From contig NZ_JABRPL010000002.1 of NCBI RefSeq assembly GCF_013249015.1, positions 496,001 to 560,000 of the forward strand: 64,000 nucleotides of DNA. The letters run 5' to 3'. Numbering within the stretch: position 1 is the first letter of the stretch; each line of letters starts with the position of its first letter. This stretch comes from Rathayibacter agropyri (GTDB lineage Bacteria > Actinomycetota > Actinomycetes > Actinomycetales > Microbacteriaceae). Shown in pieces: positions 17,105 through 25,186 of the stretch. The notes beneath the pieces were generated by a model. The model saw nothing but the letters and a program-made list of their open reading frames with translations, made no database searches and was not told the origin of the DNA. Position numbers and translations under genes: made by a program.

Positions 17105-18661
17105 CTACTTGACCAGCGGGAACAGGATCGTCTCGCGGATGCCGAGGCCGGTGATCGCCATCAGCAGGCGGTCGATGCCCATCCCCATCCCGCCCGTCGG
17201 CGGCATGCCATGCTCGAGCGCGCGGAGGAAGTCCTCGTCGAGGCGCATCGCCTCATCGTCACCCGCCGCGGCCTGGCGCGCCTGCTCGACGAAGCGCTCG
17301 CGCTGCACGACAGGGTCAACCAGCTCGGAGTAGCCGGTCGCCAGCTCGAAGCCACGGACGTAGAGGTCCCACTTCTCGACGACGCCCGGGACGCTCCGGT
17401 GCGCGCGCACGAGCGGCGAGGTGTCGACTGGGAAGTCCATCACGAAGGTCGGGCGCGTGAGGCCCCCCTTCACGAAGTGCTCCCACAGTTCCTCGATGTA
17501 CTTGCCGTGAGTGGGGACGTGAACGTCGACGCCCTCGCGCGCGGCGAGGGTCTCGAGCTCGATCAGCGGAGTCTCGGGAGTGATCGCGATGCCGGCCGCG
17601 AGCGACAGGCTCTCGTACATCGAGAGCCGGTCCCACTCGCCGCCGAGGTCGAACTCGGTGCCATCGGCCCAGGTGACGACGTGCGAGCCGGCGACGGCCT
17701 GCGCCGCATTCTGGATCAGCTCCTGGGTGAGGTCGGCGATCGAGGTGTAGTCGCCGTAGGCCTGGTACGCCTCGAGCATCGCGAACTCGGGCGAGTGGGT
17801 GGAGTCGGCGCCCTCGTTGCGGAAGTTGCGGTTGATCTCGAAGACCCGGTCGATGCCTCCGACGACCGCGCGCTTGAGGTAGAGCTCGGGCGCGATGCGC
17901 AGGTACAACTCGGTGTCGAACGCATTGGAGTGCGTGGCGAAGGGGCGAGCGGAGGCGCCGCCGTGCATCACCTGGAGCATCGGCGTCTCGACCTCAAGGA
18001 ATCCGTGCGCCGCGAAGGTGCTGCGGAGGGAGGCGTTGACCCTCGCCCGGGTCACCACGGTCTCGCGGGCCTGGGGCCGCACGATGAGGTCGAGGTAGCG
18101 CTGGCGCATCCGGGTCTCGTCGCCGAGGTCGTTGTGCAGGTTCGGCAGCGGAAGGAGCGCCTTCGCGGCGATGGTCCACTCCGAGACCCAGACGCTCAAC
18201 TCGCCGCGCTTGCTCGAGATGACCTCACCGGCGACGAAGAGGTGGTCGCCGAGGTCGACCAACTCCTTCCACGCGGCCAGCGACTCCTCGCCGACCTCGC
18301 CGAGCGACACCATCGCTTGGATCCGCTCGCCATCGCCCGATTGGAGGGTCGCGAAGCAGAGCTTGCCTGTGTTGCGCTGGAAGACGATCCGCCCGGCGAG
18401 GCCGACGCGCTCACCGGTCTTCGCATCCGGCTCGATGTCCTCGTGCCGCGCGCGAACGGCCGCGACGGTGTCGGTGACCCCGACCGCGACCGGGTAGGCA
18501 CCCGCGCCAAGATCGTCGCCGGCGAGTTCAAGCAGACGCTCACGCTTGCCGAGGCGGACGGCCTTCTGCTCGGAGGCCTCCTGGTCGAGCGCCTGCTGCT
18601 CGGCGGCGGTGCGCTCGGTCGGCTCGGTCGGGGGCACGGGGGCGTCGGGAGTGTCGGCCAT
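17105..18661 (-). CDS. lysS: Lysyl-tRNA synthetase, class II
   Basis: A 518-residue LysRS charging tRNA-Lys. The anticodon-binding OB domain occupies about residues 75-190 ([22 protein letters not shown]). The catalytic domain has motif 1 ([10 protein letters not shown]), motif 2 ([20 protein letters not shown]) and motif 3 ([11 protein letters not shown]). The N-terminal 50 residues are an Ala/Glu/Pro-rich extension. It starts with ATG at 18661 and ends with TAG at 17105. Its 3' end is partly duplicated at 15826-15872. Confidence 0.97.
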   Translation of the reverse strand: MADTPDAPVPPTEPTERTAAEQQALDQEASEQKAVRLGKRERLLELAGDDLGAGAYPVAVGVTDTVAAVRARHEDIEPDAKTGERVGLAGRIVFQRNTGKLCFATLQSGDGERIQAMVSLGEVGEESLAAWKELVDLGDHLFVAGEVISSKRGELSVWVSEWTIAAKALLPLPNLHNDLGDETRMRQRYLDLIVRPQARETVVTRARVNASLRSTFAAHGFLEVETPMLQVMHGGASARPFATHSNAFDTELYLRIAPELYLKRAVVGGIDRVFEINRNFRNEGADSTHSPEFAMLEAYQAYGDYTSIADLTQELIQNAAQAVAGSHVVTWADGTEFDLGGEWDRLSMYESLSLAAGIAITPETPLIELETLAAREGVDVHVPTHGKYIEELWEHFVKGGLTRPTFVMDFPVDTSPLVRAHRSVPGVVEKWDLYVRGFELATGYSELVDPVVQRERFVEQARQAAAGDDEAMRLDEDFLRALEHGMPPTGGMGMGIDRLLMAITGLGIRETILFPLVK

Positions 18662-18697
18662 GGCGCAGTGCTTTCGGTAGGAGGCGGACGGCCGAGA

Positions 18698-19546
18698 TCA
18701 GGCGAGCAGGATCGGGCCGTTGTCGAGGAGGCGGGTGGTGCCGACACGCGCGGCGACGAGCACGAGGGCCGGACCGCGGTGGTCGGCATCGACCGGGAGG
18801 AGCGTCGCGGGATTCACCACGGCGAGGTAGTCCAGCCTAACGAGCGGTTCGTCCCGCGCGACGGCGTGCGCCGCGTCGATCGCCGCGTCGGCACCGCGGT
18901 CAGCCGCTGCGGCAGCGGCGGCGAGGAGTCGCGGCAGCGCGAGTCCCGCTCGACGCTGCTCGTCGTCGAGGTAGCGGTTGCGGCTGGAGCGGGCGAGTCC
19001 ATCCTCCTCCCGCACGATGTCGACGCCCTCGATCGCGACAGGGAGGTTGAGGTCGCCGACCATCCGCCGCACGAGGAATAACTGCTGCGCGTCCTTCTGC
19101 CCGAACACCGCGAAATCGGGTTGCACGATGTTCAGCAGCTTCGCAACGACGGTGAGCATTCCGTCGAAGTGCCCCGGCCGCGAGCGACCCTCGTAGAGCT
19201 CGCCGACCTGGCCGGCGACAACGCGTGTCGAGGAGGCTCCATCGGGATACATCTCGGCGACGTGTGGCGCGAAGACGACGTCGACCCCTGCCGCGTCGAG
19301 CAGTGCGGTGTCACCAGCGAGGTCGCGCGGGTAGCGGTCGAGGTCCTCGGTCGGCCCGAACTGCAACGGGTTCACGAAAACCGAGACCACGACGATGTCT
19401 GCGAGTTCGCGCGCCCGGGCGACGAGCGCCAGGTGTCCGGCGTGCAGCGCCCCCATCGTCGGAACGAGTGCGACGCGCTTTCCGGCCCGCCGCGCCTCCT
19501 GCAGCCGCTCGCGGAGAACGTCGATGCGCTCGATGGTGCTGATCAC
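18698..19546 (-). CDS. panC: Pantothenate synthetase
   Basis: A 282-residue PanC, condensing pantoate and beta-alanine with ATP to pantothenate. It has the ATP-binding PTMGALHAGH (HxGH) at residue 28, the FVNPLQFGPTEDLDRYPR pantoate-site strand, FGQKDAQQL near residue 150 and the KMSKS-like ARSSRNRYL near residue 188. The GTG at 19546 gives MISTIERI. It lies 36 bp upstream of lysS. In relatives panC directly follows the Rossmann-fold gene found here at 27080-27772; in this window 7.5 kb of other DNA separates them. Confidence 0.95.
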   Translation of the reverse strand: MISTIERIDVLRERLQEARRAGKRVALVPTMGALHAGHLALVARARELADIVVVSVFVNPLQFGPTEDLDRYPRDLAGDTALLDAAGVDVVFAPHVAEMYPDGASSTRVVAGQVGELYEGRSRPGHFDGMLTVVAKLLNIVQPDFAVFGQKDAQQLFLVRRMVGDLNLPVAIEGVDIVREEDGLARSSRNRYLDDEQRRAGLALPRLLAAAAAAADRGADAAIDAAHAVARDEPLVRLDYLAVVNPATLLPVDADHRGPALVLVAARVGTTRLLDNGPILLA

Positions 19547-19585
19547 CTGTCGATGCTACCGGCGGGCCGGTGCCAGCCTCCGGCT

Positions 19586-19660
19586 CCGCGAGATACCGCG
19601 CTGATCGCCGGGACGACCCGACCGGCGCGGCGTCTCGGCGGGGCCGGGATGTCTCGGCGA
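19586..19660. repeat. Dispersed GTCTCG element, copy 2 (left border of the accessory block)
   Basis: About 75 bp from CCGCGAGATACCGCGCTGAT to GATGTCTCGGCGAG, between panC and the first permease gene. It aligns along its whole length, at roughly three quarters identity by eye, with 26979-27053 in the same orientation. It also matches the shorter copy at 25644-25702. Confidence 0.65.
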
Positions 19661-19673
19661 GTGCCGCCGCCTC

Positions 19674-20420
19674 TCAGCGGAGCTTGACGATGCGGAGCGC
19701 GACGACAGTAAGCCAGGTAAGCGCCGCCGCGAGGGCAAGTGCGGTCAGGACGATCGGCAGCGCATCGTCGACAGTGAGTGACCCGGAGCCGACAATCGCG
19801 GTGGAACCGAGGTTCAACGCCCGCGTGGTGATGGCCTGCGGCAGGACGTAGCCGAGGGGATGGAGCGCCGTGGACGTGACTGCGGCGACCCCAACGACGC
19901 AGCCGACAAGGCAGAGGGCGACAGGCACCGCGAAGGATCGCAGCAGCATCGACAGGAGCGATTGCACGGCAATGAGAGGAAGAGCCGCGACGACGGCGAC
20001 GAGCCCCACGACGGCGAATTCCCACGGAAAGGGCCCCGGCAGATGGAGCACGAAGGTTCCGGAGACCGCAGTACCTGCGACGAGGACACCCTGCATGACG
20101 GCGGTGGGCAAGAGGACCACGGCAATCTTCGCCAGCGAGAGCCGTGACGCCCCGACGGTGGAGGTCAGCACAAGGTTCCAGTTCGTGCCGCGGTGCTCGA
20201 CGCGCCAGACGGTGGCCGTCAGGAGGCTAATCCCCATCGAATAGAAGATCATTCCGTAGAAGAGCACAACCTGAGAGGTGAACGACCCCCACCCCGAATC
20301 GAGAACCTCGACGTTGGTTGCGAGGTTGATCGTGCCGGTGACCACCGCGAGGATCGGCAGGATCAGGGCGACGATCCAGGTGCTGGATCGCCTCAGTTTC
20401 GTGAGTTCGGCGCGGAACAT
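19674..20420 (-). CDS. ABC-2 type permease, lantibiotic-immunity LanG/LanE-like
   Basis: A 248-residue protein with six hydrophobic segments and the start MFRAELTKLRRSSTWIVALI, the standard opening of BcrB/LanEG permeases. It is the last gene of the unit ATPase-permease-permease and starts 3 bp after the previous stop codon. Together with the ATPase it would form a transporter that removes a peptide antibiotic from the membrane. The two permeases differ clearly in sequence, as LanE and LanG do. Function is inferred from gene order and family. Confidence 0.75.
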   Translation of the reverse strand: MFRAELTKLRRSSTWIVALILPILAVVTGTINLATNVEVLDSGWGSFTSQVVLFYGMIFYSMGISLLTATVWRVEHRGTNWNLVLTSTVGASRLSLAKIAVVLLPTAVMQGVLVAGTAVSGTFVLHLPGPFPWEFAVVGLVAVVAALPLIAVQSLLSMLLRSFAVPVALCLVGCVVGVAAVTSTALHPLGYVLPQAITTRALNLGSTAIVGSGSLTVDDALPIVLTALALAAALTWLTVVALRIVKLR

Positions 20421-20423
20421 GGA

Positions 20424-21200
20424 TCATCCTCCGATGCGATCGAGACGGTGCACTCCCACCGAGAAGGCGGCAGCGGCGAGGATCAGGAACCCCGCAATCC
20501 ATCCGTAGGGCGCCTGGATGTAGACGACGACGTCGCCGGACTGCCCGGCCTGCGAGATGACGGCGTAGTACCCCCACGGGATAACCCGGCTGACGGAAGC
20601 GGGAATCAGCAGGGAGAACGCCGCGAGGAACGCGCCAAGCATCCCGACTCCCACGCTGACGAGCTGGTTCTCCACCCGTGCGGCGAGCCAAATGTGCAGC
20701 GCGCAGAACGTGACGTCGAGCAGATAGACGAGTCCGGTGTACACGATCCAGGGCACGGCATCGAGGGGCACGGTGATCCCGACGAGGACGCCAATGCCGA
20801 TCACCAGGAGCGTCTGACAGGCAACGGCAGGCGCCAGCAAGAGGGCCAGAGCGCAGAGTTTGGCCCGACAGAGGCTCGGACGACGACGCCCGGCAGCGGC
20901 AGCGAGGTTCCAGCCGGACCCCGAGTGCTCGATGTCGGTCTGCCTGCTGGCGAGCACGGCGGCGAGGATCGGCGAGGTCATCGCCACGATCATGGTGTAG
21001 CTGAGCAGCAGTGCCGCCCAGGGCGACGCATCCGAGTCATCGAACGTCGCCCGAGCGCTTCCCGAAAACAGGGAGGCGGAGCTGAGGGCAGCGACAGCAG
21101 CGACGAGACCGATCAGGAGAGGGATCGCCCGCAGCCGTCGCATCTTGCGGAACTCCAGTGCCACGGAGTTGATGAGCCGTCGTAATCCTGGCCGCGTCAC
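20424..21200 (-). CDS. ABC-2 type permease, lantibiotic-immunity LanE-like
   Basis: A 258-residue polytopic membrane protein with six hydrophobic segments, opening MTRPGLRRLINSVALEFRKM. It overlaps the end of the ATPase gene by 4 bp (ATG/GTG-TGA style), indicating translational coupling, and is followed closely by the second permease. It has the EHSGSGWNLA motif in the first cytoplasmic loop; the other permease has the equivalent EHRGTNWNLV. This motif is typical of the BcrB/LanE group. Confidence 0.75.
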   Translation of the reverse strand: MTRPGLRRLINSVALEFRKMRRLRAIPLLIGLVAAVAALSSASLFSGSARATFDDSDASPWAALLLSYTMIVAMTSPILAAVLASRQTDIEHSGSGWNLAAAAGRRRPSLCRAKLCALALLLAPAVACQTLLVIGIGVLVGITVPLDAVPWIVYTGLVYLLDVTFCALHIWLAARVENQLVSVGVGMLGAFLAAFSLLIPASVSRVIPWGYYAVISQAGQSGDVVVYIQAPYGWIAGFLILAAAAFSVGVHRLDRIGG

Positions 21201-22096
21201 AGGAGACCACCCCGGCCGGTTAGATCCATGAAGACGTCCTCGAGACTCTGCTGGACGCGACGGACCTCGTGGATCGGAACGTCCGCGTCGACGAGGCGCT
21301 TGATAAGCGCAGCGGTCTCATCCTTCCCGTAGCCGCCGACCCGGATCCGCTCTCCTGTCGCCACCGCGTCGGGGACCAACCGGAGGACCTCCTGGGGCGC
21401 GGGAGAGTCGAGGACGAGGTCGGGCACGGAATGCGCGAAGAGCTGGTCGCGGCTGCCCTGGAAGATCAGCTTCCCTGTGGCGAGGATGCCGAGGACGGAG
21501 GCCATCTTGTCGATCTCGTCGAGAAGGTGGCTGGAAACCATCACCGTGATCCCCTGGTCGGCCAGGTCGAGCAGGAGTGTGCGGATCTCCTCGATGCCGG
21601 CAGGATCCAGACCGTTGGTCGGCTCGTCGAGGACGAGAAGGACGGGATTGCGAGCGAGAGCCATGGCGATTCCGAGGCGTTGCTTCATACCGAGGGAGTA
21701 GTTGCGCACGAGCTTGCCCTTGTGCTCGGTCAGTCGCACCGTGCTCAGTGCGCGCTCAATCTGCGCGTCGGTGAGACCGAGCATGTCCCGCACGATCAGC
21801 ATGTTCTCCCACCCCGTCAGGTGCCCGTATCCGGGAGGCGCCTCGATCATCGAGCCGATCGAGGCGAGCAGCTCGCCCCGCGCGGTGCGCGTGAGAGGCT
21901 GTCCGAACAGCTCGATCGAGCCGGACGTCGGCTGGGTAAGTCCGAGCAGCATCTTCATCGTCGTGGACTTGCCGGAACCGTTGGGGCCCAGAAAGCCATA
22001 GACCACACCCGACGGCACGACGAGGTTCAGCCCGTCCACGGCCGTGTGGCGCTTGAAGCGCTTCGTCAGCCCGTGCGTGGCGATGACTGTGCTCAT
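21197..22096 (-). CDS. ABC transporter ATP-binding protein, LanF/BcrA type
   Basis: A 299-residue ATPase with Walker A GPNGSGKST near residue 38, signature NYSLGMKQRLGIAMAL near residue 140, Walker B PVLLVLDEPTNGLDP and switch His in VMVSSHLLDEI. The segment normally holding the Q-loop reads GSMIEAPPGYGHLTGWENM, with Glu in place of Gln. This E-loop is known as a hallmark of lantibiotic-immunity ATPases (LanF) and BcrA. The gene heads a three-gene transporter unit, 166 bp downstream of the response regulator. Confidence 0.88.
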   Translation of the reverse strand: MSTVIATHGLTKRFKRHTAVDGLNLVVPSGVVYGFLGPNGSGKSTTMKMLLGLTQPTSGSIELFGQPLTRTARGELLASIGSMIEAPPGYGHLTGWENMLIVRDMLGLTDAQIERALSTVRLTEHKGKLVRNYSLGMKQRLGIAMALARNPVLLVLDEPTNGLDPAGIEEIRTLLLDLADQGITVMVSSHLLDEIDKMASVLGILATGKLIFQGSRDQLFAHSVPDLVLDSPAPQEVLRLVPDAVATGERIRVGGYGKDETAALIKRLVDADVPIHEVRRVQQSLEDVFMDLTGRGGLL

Positions 22097-22262
22097 GATG
22101 CACTCCTCCTTGATCCGCCCTGTCCGGGCGTATTGGCGTCCCAGACTGAGGTGGCTTCCATCGTCGCGGCAAGGCAGCCGATGCGAATCATGCTGCGGTG
22201 TGACTTGCGACGGCGCTTCTCCTCTGATGGTCGGAGACGGGCGCAGCGGCAGGTGATCCGCG

Positions 22263-22970
22263 TCAGCCGGAGGTAGCGCTGTCGAGGGTCAACTCGGCCG
22301 CGCCGAGCCCTCGTCGGTGTGCCCAAATGACGAGTTGAACGCGGTCGCGCACATGCAGCTTGGCCAGGATGTGTCCGACGTGCGTCTTGACCGTGACTTC
22401 GGCGACGCAGAGATCCCGCGCGATCTCAGGATTCGACTTGCCCGACACGACCCGCTCGAAGACCACCCGCTCGCGCTTGGTCAGCGCGGCGAGCGCCGAA
22501 TCGTCCGGCGGCCCTCCTTCTGCCTCCCCCGCGGCCATTCGATTCACCAGCCGCACCGCGGTGCTCGCCGAGGTCGTGAAGGTCCCGCTGTGCGCGGCCC
22601 GAAGCGCATCGACGAGCTGCTCGGCGGTGCTGTCCTTGAGGATGAAGCCGACGGCTCCGGCTTGAAGCATGCGGATGGCGTAGACGTCGCTGTCGTGAGT
22701 CGTGAGTCCGAGGATTCGGGTTCTGGGGCTGATCCGCTCGGACGTGATGACCCGCGTCGCTTCGATCCCGTCCAGCACGGGCATCCGGACGTCCATCACC
22801 ACCAGGTCCGGTCGCAGGTCGCGCACACGTTCGATGGCGGTCGCCCCGTCGACCGCATAGCTCACCGTCTCCATGTCGGGCTGGGCGTTGACGATGCGGA
22901 TCAAGCCGTCGCGGACCAGAGCGTGATCGTCCACCACGATCACAGAGATCCGGCCCCTCGCCGCCGTCAC
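22263..22970 (-). CDS. NarL/LuxR-type response regulator
   Basis: A 235-residue regulator. The receiver domain (about residues 8-130) has the acidic pair VDDHALVRDG, the phospho-acceptor Asp in LVVMDVRMPVLDGIEATR and the conserved Lys in GFILKDS. The C-terminal LuxR helix-turn-helix is LTKRERVVFERVVSGKSNPE to AEVTVKTHVGHILAKL. The GTG at 22970 overlaps the kinase stop codon as GTGA, which fixes the start; the frame remains open upstream but only antisense to the kinase end. It probably controls the transporter operon and/or the divergent peptide gene. Confidence 0.9.
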   Translation of the reverse strand: MTAARGRISVIVVDDHALVRDGLIRIVNAQPDMETVSYAVDGATAIERVRDLRPDLVVMDVRMPVLDGIEATRVITSERISPRTRILGLTTHDSDVYAIRMLQAGAVGFILKDSTAEQLVDALRAAHSGTFTTSASTAVRLVNRMAAGEAEGGPPDDSALAALTKRERVVFERVVSGKSNPEIARDLCVAEVTVKTHVGHILAKLHVRDRVQLVIWAHRRGLGAAELTLDSATSG

Positions 22971-24106
22971 GCGGAAGCTCCCGCTCCGTGAGCGCTTGTC
23001 CGCAGCGGCCAGCACGCCGTGAGCATGAAGACGTCGCTGTGCGAGTAGCAAACGCTGCCGCCGTAGAGCGCACAGCGACGACGTATTCCGGCGATTCCCC
23101 GCTGCTCACGAAGAGGTACGGACGGAGTCGAGGCGATCGGATTCGTCGTGACGACTGTGAGCGTCTTCTCCTCCCAGGCCACCCTCACCCGCGCCTGGTC
23201 ACCGCTGCCGTGCCGCAGAGCATTGGTCAGCGACTCCTGGACCACCCGGTAGACCGACAGCGACATCTCCGGAGTCAGCGGCTGCGGCACGCCGGTGACC
23301 TGGAGAGCGACGGTCATCCCCGATCTCGCGAAGCCCTCGACCAGCTCTCCGAGGTCATCGATCCCGGGTGTCGGCAGCGCCGCTGACACGATCTCGGCTG
23401 AGAGCAGCCCGCGAATCTCCTGGAGTGCGGAACGGCTCGTTACGGAGATCGTCTCGAACGCGTCCGCGGCCTGTGCATCCGACGCTCTTGCCCGGCCGCT
23501 TTCGGCCTGCACCACAATGCTCGTGAGCGTGTGCGCGAGCACATCGTGCATCTCACCGCTGATGCGCTCGCGCTCCTCGTAGGCGGCCAGCCGGCCCCGG
23601 ATCGCGACATCGCGCTCGGAAAGCTCGCGCCGACGGCGGGCGTCGCGCAGCGCCTCGGCCCTGCGCCGCTCGAGAAGCCCGAGCGCCCAGGCCGTCACGA
23701 TGCTGATCAAGACCAGCCCGACGACCAGACCGGCCGCCCCGAATCCCGACGAGGACCCGAAGAGAGCCCAGCCACCCAGAGAGACGGCGTAGCCAATCCC
23801 CAGAAGCAGACCGATGCTGCGTGCCTGCTCCGAGGCGTGCGCAGCGACGGAGAAGACCGCAACGAGCAGGACCACGCCACCCGGCAGGAGCAGCCCGCCA
23901 TCGACGATGAGGTGGGCCACCGACACCGCTGCGGCCACCACGGCGAAGGCCACCGGACGGGTCCGTCGCACAATCAGCAGCACGGCCATGAGCACCGACC
24001 ACCGCCACTCAGGATGACCCAGCACACCCGTCACGGCGCACACCTGGACCGCGACAGCAGCGACGATGACGTCGCGTGTCCACCATTCACTTTTCGTGTC
24101 CCGCAC
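22967..24106 (-). CDS. Sensor histidine kinase (HisKA_3 family)
   Basis: About 379 residues from a GTG at 24106 or 24109. The N-terminal half holds five or six transmembrane helices in short-loop hairpins, as in kinases that sense cell-envelope antibiotics. The phospho-acceptor segment is ERISGEMHDVLAHTLTSIVV (His near residue 198). The ATP-binding domain has QESLTNALRHG (N box) and REQRGIAGIRRRCALYGG (G box). It is coupled to the response regulator by a GTGA overlap. The arrangement kinase-regulator-LanFEG facing a lantibiotic precursor suggests autoregulation or immunity sensing. Confidence 0.88.
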   Translation of the reverse strand: MRDTKSEWWTRDVIVAAVAVQVCAVTGVLGHPEWRWSVLMAVLLIVRRTRPVAFAVVAAAVSVAHLIVDGGLLLPGGVVLLVAVFSVAAHASEQARSIGLLLGIGYAVSLGGWALFGSSSGFGAAGLVVGLVLISIVTAWALGLLERRRAEALRDARRRRELSERDVAIRGRLAAYEERERISGEMHDVLAHTLTSIVVQAESGRARASDAQAADAFETISVTSRSALQEIRGLLSAEIVSAALPTPGIDDLGELVEGFARSGMTVALQVTGVPQPLTPEMSLSVYRVVQESLTNALRHGSGDQARVRVAWEEKTLTVVTTNPIASTPSVPLREQRGIAGIRRRCALYGGSVCYSHSDVFMLTACWPLRTSAHGAGASA

Positions 24107-24263
24107 CACCCGACGATAGGCCGGGCACCAGGGGACGGACGCGAAGTGGCGCCCGATGACAGGGGTCGCTCGCGTTCCGTCTCCACCGATCGGGGGAGGC
24201 GGACACACCGACCGGATCACTCCGTCACCAAAGCTCCCACCATCGGATAGTTCCGTCCCACCA

Positions 24264-24285
24264 CCGCGACGTCTTACAGTCGCGG
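24264..24285. promoter_or_regulatory. Inverted repeat in the kinase/lantibiotic divergent spacer
   Basis: CCGCGAC (24264-24270) and GTCGCGG (24279-24285) form a perfect 7-bp inverted repeat with an 8-nt spacer GTCTTACA. It lies in the 419-bp gap between the kinase start and the precursor gene. It could be the response-regulator site or a hairpin; nothing else in the gap is recognisable apart from a short open frame (24302-24505) I do not accept. Confidence 0.35.
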
Positions 24286-24525
24286 CACACCCGGAATCGG
24301 GATGCCGCGACTACCGGAAATTCTCACCATGGCATCTCTGCAAAGACCGGACGTCGCCGCCGTCTCTGCTTCCTCAAATCCCAATGATTATCTCGACATC
24401 ATCTGGTTCTCGAACTCCGGTCATCCCGTGCACCCCGCTGCGCTCCGTCGTCGCTTGGTGCGCAACATTGCTCCCTTCGCGACGCGGAGTGGGAGATCGA
24501 AATAGATGACAAAGGAAAGAAGGAA

Positions 24526-24642
24526 ATGATACCCGAGATTCTCGAGAAGGAGGCTACCGTCGTGAGCCCGTACCAGAGCAGCAGCGGCCGGGTGTGCACA
24601 CTCACGACCAAGTGCGGCACGGCCATACGCGCCTGTCGCTGA
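24526..24642 (+). CDS. Lantibiotic precursor, actagardine/michiganin A type
   Basis: A 38-residue peptide too short for routine gene callers. The ATG at 24526 is preceded by AAAGGAAAGAAGGAA, a strong purine-rich ribosome-binding site. The leader is MIPEILEKEATVVSPYQ and the core is SSSGRVCTLTTKCGTAIRAC plus a final Arg. From memory, michiganin A of Clavibacter michiganensis has the core [20 protein letters not shown] plus Arg, and actagardine is close to it; 15 of 21 core positions agree. The Ser/Thr and Cys pattern needed for the N-terminal ring and the CTLT..C lipid II-binding type ring is kept. Differences are W5R, L6V, I11T, E12K, I16A and, most importantly, C18R, which removes one of four ring-forming cysteines. 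The leader is about 30 residues shorter than I recall for michiganin. Whether it is expressed and modified is unknown. Confidence 0.8.
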   Translation: MIPEILEKEATVVSPYQSSSGRVCTLTTKCGTAIRACR

Positions 24643-24895
24643 CGACATCCGCATGGCAGACGACTCGGGATTCGCTCCCAGGCTACCCACGATCCTCACC
24701 TCAGCGATCAACCCGAAGGCTGGCACAGACCATGTTCCGTCACGAAGATGCTCTCGCCTCCGCGGAGGCGGGCATCCCGCAATTCTCCTCGTATCGGGCA
24801 GGCTCGCCCACTCCAACCGCGCCCGCGGCGTGGGCTTCGCGATCATCAGCCGCACCATGAGCGGCCTCCTCGCACTCGCCTCCGTAGAGGATCAG

Positions 24896-25186
24896 ATGAA
24901 GGCGAAGGGCTTCGCGGAACGCTCTAGCATGGTGAGTTGCGGCGACTTACCCGGCGCACAAATGCCTCTGCTCACGTCGGCGGTGCCTCTGTCGATCGCG
25001 GAGCAGGCGATGCTTGCCGCCTGGCAAGACCCACCCGGGGACCCAGTACCCGGGTACAAGTTCCAGCGTCCCAGCCGCGGCCGCTTTCTCATCACGGTCG
25101 CCAACCGCCCCGGCACCTTCGAGCACATCGAGCGGACCGCGGAGCCGCTGCTCACCGATCCCGGTACGATCGAGATTCTGCCGTGA
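24896..25186 (+). CDS. Unknown small soluble protein in the lantibiotic locus
   Basis: A 96-residue protein from the ATG at 24896, chosen because AGAGGA lies just upstream; the frame is open back to an ATG at 24653, but that start has no ribosome-binding site. No transmembrane segment. The C-terminal half contains GYKFQRPSRGRFLITVANRP and ends EPLLTDPGTIEILP. I recognise no family. Its stop codon overlaps the GTG of the next gene (GTGA), which supports real translation. The 253 bp between the precursor stop and this start contain no supportable gene and may be eroded biosynthetic DNA. Confidence 0.5.
   Translation: MKAKGFAERSSMVSCGDLPGAQMPLLTSAVPLSIAEQAMLAAWQDPPGDPVPGYKFQRPSRGRFLITVANRPGTFEHIERTAEPLLTDPGTIEILP

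Noticed and set aside
17210-19081. A 623-codon plus-strand open frame
   Set aside because: Antisense to lysS and panC, both with complete catalytic motifs.
24302-24505. A 67-codon frame just before the lantibiotic precursor, considered as a second precursor or a leader
   Set aside because: It has no Cys, no clear ribosome-binding site and ends in a different frame from the precursor; no leader-like motif could be aligned.
24421-24858. Minus-strand frame covering the precursor gene
   Set aside because: No domain or start signal; the plus-strand peptide in the same place matches a known lantibiotic core.
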